From an uncultured Planctomycetaceae bacterium (lineage in GTDB: Bacteria > Planctomycetota > Planctomycetia > Pirellulales > Pirellulaceae): DNA of 63,883 nt. Position numbers and translations under genes: made by a program. This document shows, piece by piece, positions 62,787 to 63,883 of the stretch; position 1 is the stretch's first letter, and each line of letters begins with the position of its first letter. The notes under the pieces were generated by a model. The model was not told the DNA's origin. It saw only the letters and a program-made list of their open reading frames with translations, and searched no databases. The stretch is from positions 1 through 63,883 of the forward strand of contig CAIPEB010000753.1 of the NCBI GenBank assembly GCA_903863885.1, written 5' to 3'.

Positions 62787-63883
62787 TCAAAGCGACAGGA
62801 GGTACATCTCCAGGTCCTGCAACTCCGACTCACTCAATCCGGAAGTCGTGCCGTGCTGGGCGCTTGAATTATGAACGGTCAACACATCTCGCAAAGTCCG
62901 GGCACGCCCGTCGTGCAGATAAGGAGCAGTGCGGTAGGCTTCGATCAGTGTCGGCGTGTCGTACAAACCATCGGGCTCGCTGGGACTCAATATGCCGACG
63001 TTGTGCGACTTCAGGTCCGTGAAGTGGGGCTGTGGGTGGCAGCGGGCGCAATCCGCCTTACCTTCGAACAGCAGTTTTCCGCGCTGGGCCGACTCGGACA
63101 AGCCTTTTTGCCCATTCAAATGCGGACTCGGTTCCGGGCACAGCGACTTCAGGTACAAATAGAGATCCTCTACGTCCTGGTTTGACGGGACAATCATGTG
63201 GCCGGCCTCGACGCTCGATCGGGCGCACTCTTTTGCGGACAACCTCGTCGCCCTTCGGTTCAAAGGCGGAGTCTCATCCACCAGCAGCAGGCTGATTGTA
63301 TCCTTGCCGTTTCCGATTCCGTCCCGCAAGAAGTCCCAACGCAATCCGTCGACTCGACCCTGGTTGGGATGGCACGTAGCACAACTCTGCCATCGCTGAA
63401 ACGCGAGCGTGGCATCGTGAAACAGCATCTCGCCGCGCCGCGTGCCCTTTGGTTCCGCGGCACCGGGAAGGTCGATCTTGCCCAGAGTCTTTCCGGCCGT
63501 GGCATCGAGGATACCGACCGATCCGGCATAGTAATTCGCAACGTACAGTCTCTGGCCGTCCGGCGACAGCGCCATGCCGCGAGGACCGTTGCCTCCGGAA
63601 GCAACGCGTCGAACCGCCCCGGCAATGTACAGGGCGGTCAGATCATTCTCCAACTCCGCCATGGCCGCCGGATCCTGCTGGATCCGCAGCCACACATTGG
63701 ATTGACTGCCGTCCCGCATCGCAGCCACGTCATCGGAAACCTTGCCGGCCAGAAGTTCGTGCAACTTGGCCACGTTCAGCAACGAAACCTCATGCGTGCC
63801 GGAGTGGCTGATCCACAGGCGCGAACCGTCGCGGGAACACACTACTCCAAAGGGGCTTGCCGCTCCCTGTGTCAGATCGTCCA
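62787..63883 (-). CDS. Di-heme cytochrome c protein with beta-propeller front end (partial)
   Basis: The frame runs off the right edge, so the start is missing; about 365 residues are visible. The visible N-terminal part looks like YVTN/YNCE-type beta-propeller blades (FGVVCSRDGSRLWISHSGT, GMALSPDGQRLYVANYYAGS). The C-terminal half resembles the cytochrome-c-peroxidase/MauG group with two heme sites, CATCH and CARCH. Membrane or periplasmic redox role is likely; substrate unknown. No signal peptide is visible because the 5' end lies outside the window. Confidence 0.8.
   Translation of the reverse strand, partial: DDLTQGAASPFGVVCSRDGSRLWISHSGTHEVSLLNVAKLHELLAGKVSDDVAAMRDGSQSNVWLRIQQDPAAMAELENDLTALYIAGAVRRVASGGNGPRGMALSPDGQRLYVANYYAGSVGILDATAGKTLGKIDLPGAAEPKGTRRGEMLFHDATLAFQRWQSCATCHPNQGRVDGLRWDFLRDGIGNGKDTISLLLVDETPPLNRRATRLSAKECARSSVEAGHMIVPSNQDVEDLYLYLKSLCPEPSPHLNGQKGLSESAQRGKLLFEGKADCARCHPQPHFTDLKSHNVGILSPSEPDGLYDTPTLIEAYRTAPYLHDGRARTLRDVLTVHNSSAQHGTTSGLSESELQDLEMYLLSL

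Noticed and set aside
1-63883. tRNA, rRNA, transposase, phage or plasmid origin genes
   Set aside because: No cloverleaf, rRNA core sequence, DDE/HUH transposase motif, integrase or replication initiator was seen by eye. Short or divergent RNAs could be missed.
1-63883. A defence or toxin-antitoxin island
   Set aside because: No restriction, Cas, retron, CBASS or toxin-antitoxin pair was recognised; the gene set is metabolic and envelope-related.

Overview
This 63.9 kb window of high-GC bacterial chromosome looks like a planctomycete, most likely from the Pirellula/Rhodopirellula side of the phylum. That is inferred from the crowd of secreted S1 sulfatases and glycoside hydrolases, the lone RRDFLRAAG-type Tat leader, long antisense open frames typical of high GC, hairpin-rich intergenic repeats, and multi-repeat secreted proteins (PQQ, LRR/HEAT, BNR). 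No rRNA, tRNA, CRISPR array, transposase or phage gene is visible.

Region 1 (1-16.4 kb) is mostly housekeeping: a CdsA-type cytidylyltransferase, a secreted HEXXH peptidase, a coupled enoyl-ACP reductase/Nudix pair, a GAF-AAA+-Fis enhancer-binding protein, a Tat-exported TIM-barrel isomerase, a transglutaminase-like/TPR protein, a TlpA-type thioredoxin lipoprotein, a DUF72 protein, TruD, MsrB, and a coupled SGNH hydrolase/GT4 glycosyltransferase pair.

Region 2 (16.4-60.7 kb) is a large carbohydrate-degradation island interrupted by a few other genes. A minus-strand run (25.5 to 16.4 kb) carries a SUMF1-sialidase fusion, a BNR propeller, a probable mutarotase-fold protein, a FucP-like transporter of unusual size and a D-2-hydroxyacid dehydrogenase. 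Next come an SGNH hydrolase, an alpha/alpha-barrel enzyme and a GH127-like protein, then a pair of SPFH membrane proteins, a basic-secretory-protein-type metallopeptidase and a TIM-barrel protein. A second minus-strand run (48.3 to 37.8 kb) holds a PQQ propeller, a small hypothetical, an alpha/beta hydrolase, a GH2 enzyme, a secreted protein of unknown function and an LRR-HEAT membrane protein. A GH28-like polygalacturonase, four sulfatases, a GH29 fucosidase and a GH32-like protein complete it. Read together, the island suits stepwise breakdown of a sulfated heteropolysaccharide containing fucose, and probably uronate, arabinose or galactose. Sulfatases and glycosidases act outside the cytoplasm, a FucP-like permease imports sugar, and dehydrogenase/isomerase genes feed catabolism. 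No SusC/SusD pair is present.

Region 3 (60.7-63.9 kb) has a small cold-shock-domain protein, a tandem RidA-like protein, and a di-heme cytochrome c protein with a beta-propeller front end that runs off the right edge.

The most noteworthy signals are enzyme-fold proteins whose diagnostic catalytic residues have changed (SUMF1 domain without its copper cysteines; GH32-like protein without its EC glutamate), a FucP-like permease with an extra helix pair and a large inserted loop, a GH2 enzyme with a domain inserted between its catalytic glutamates, and a set of structured intergenic repeats, including a 68-bp palindromic element present twice. Functional statements are inferences from recognised motifs; no database search was run.
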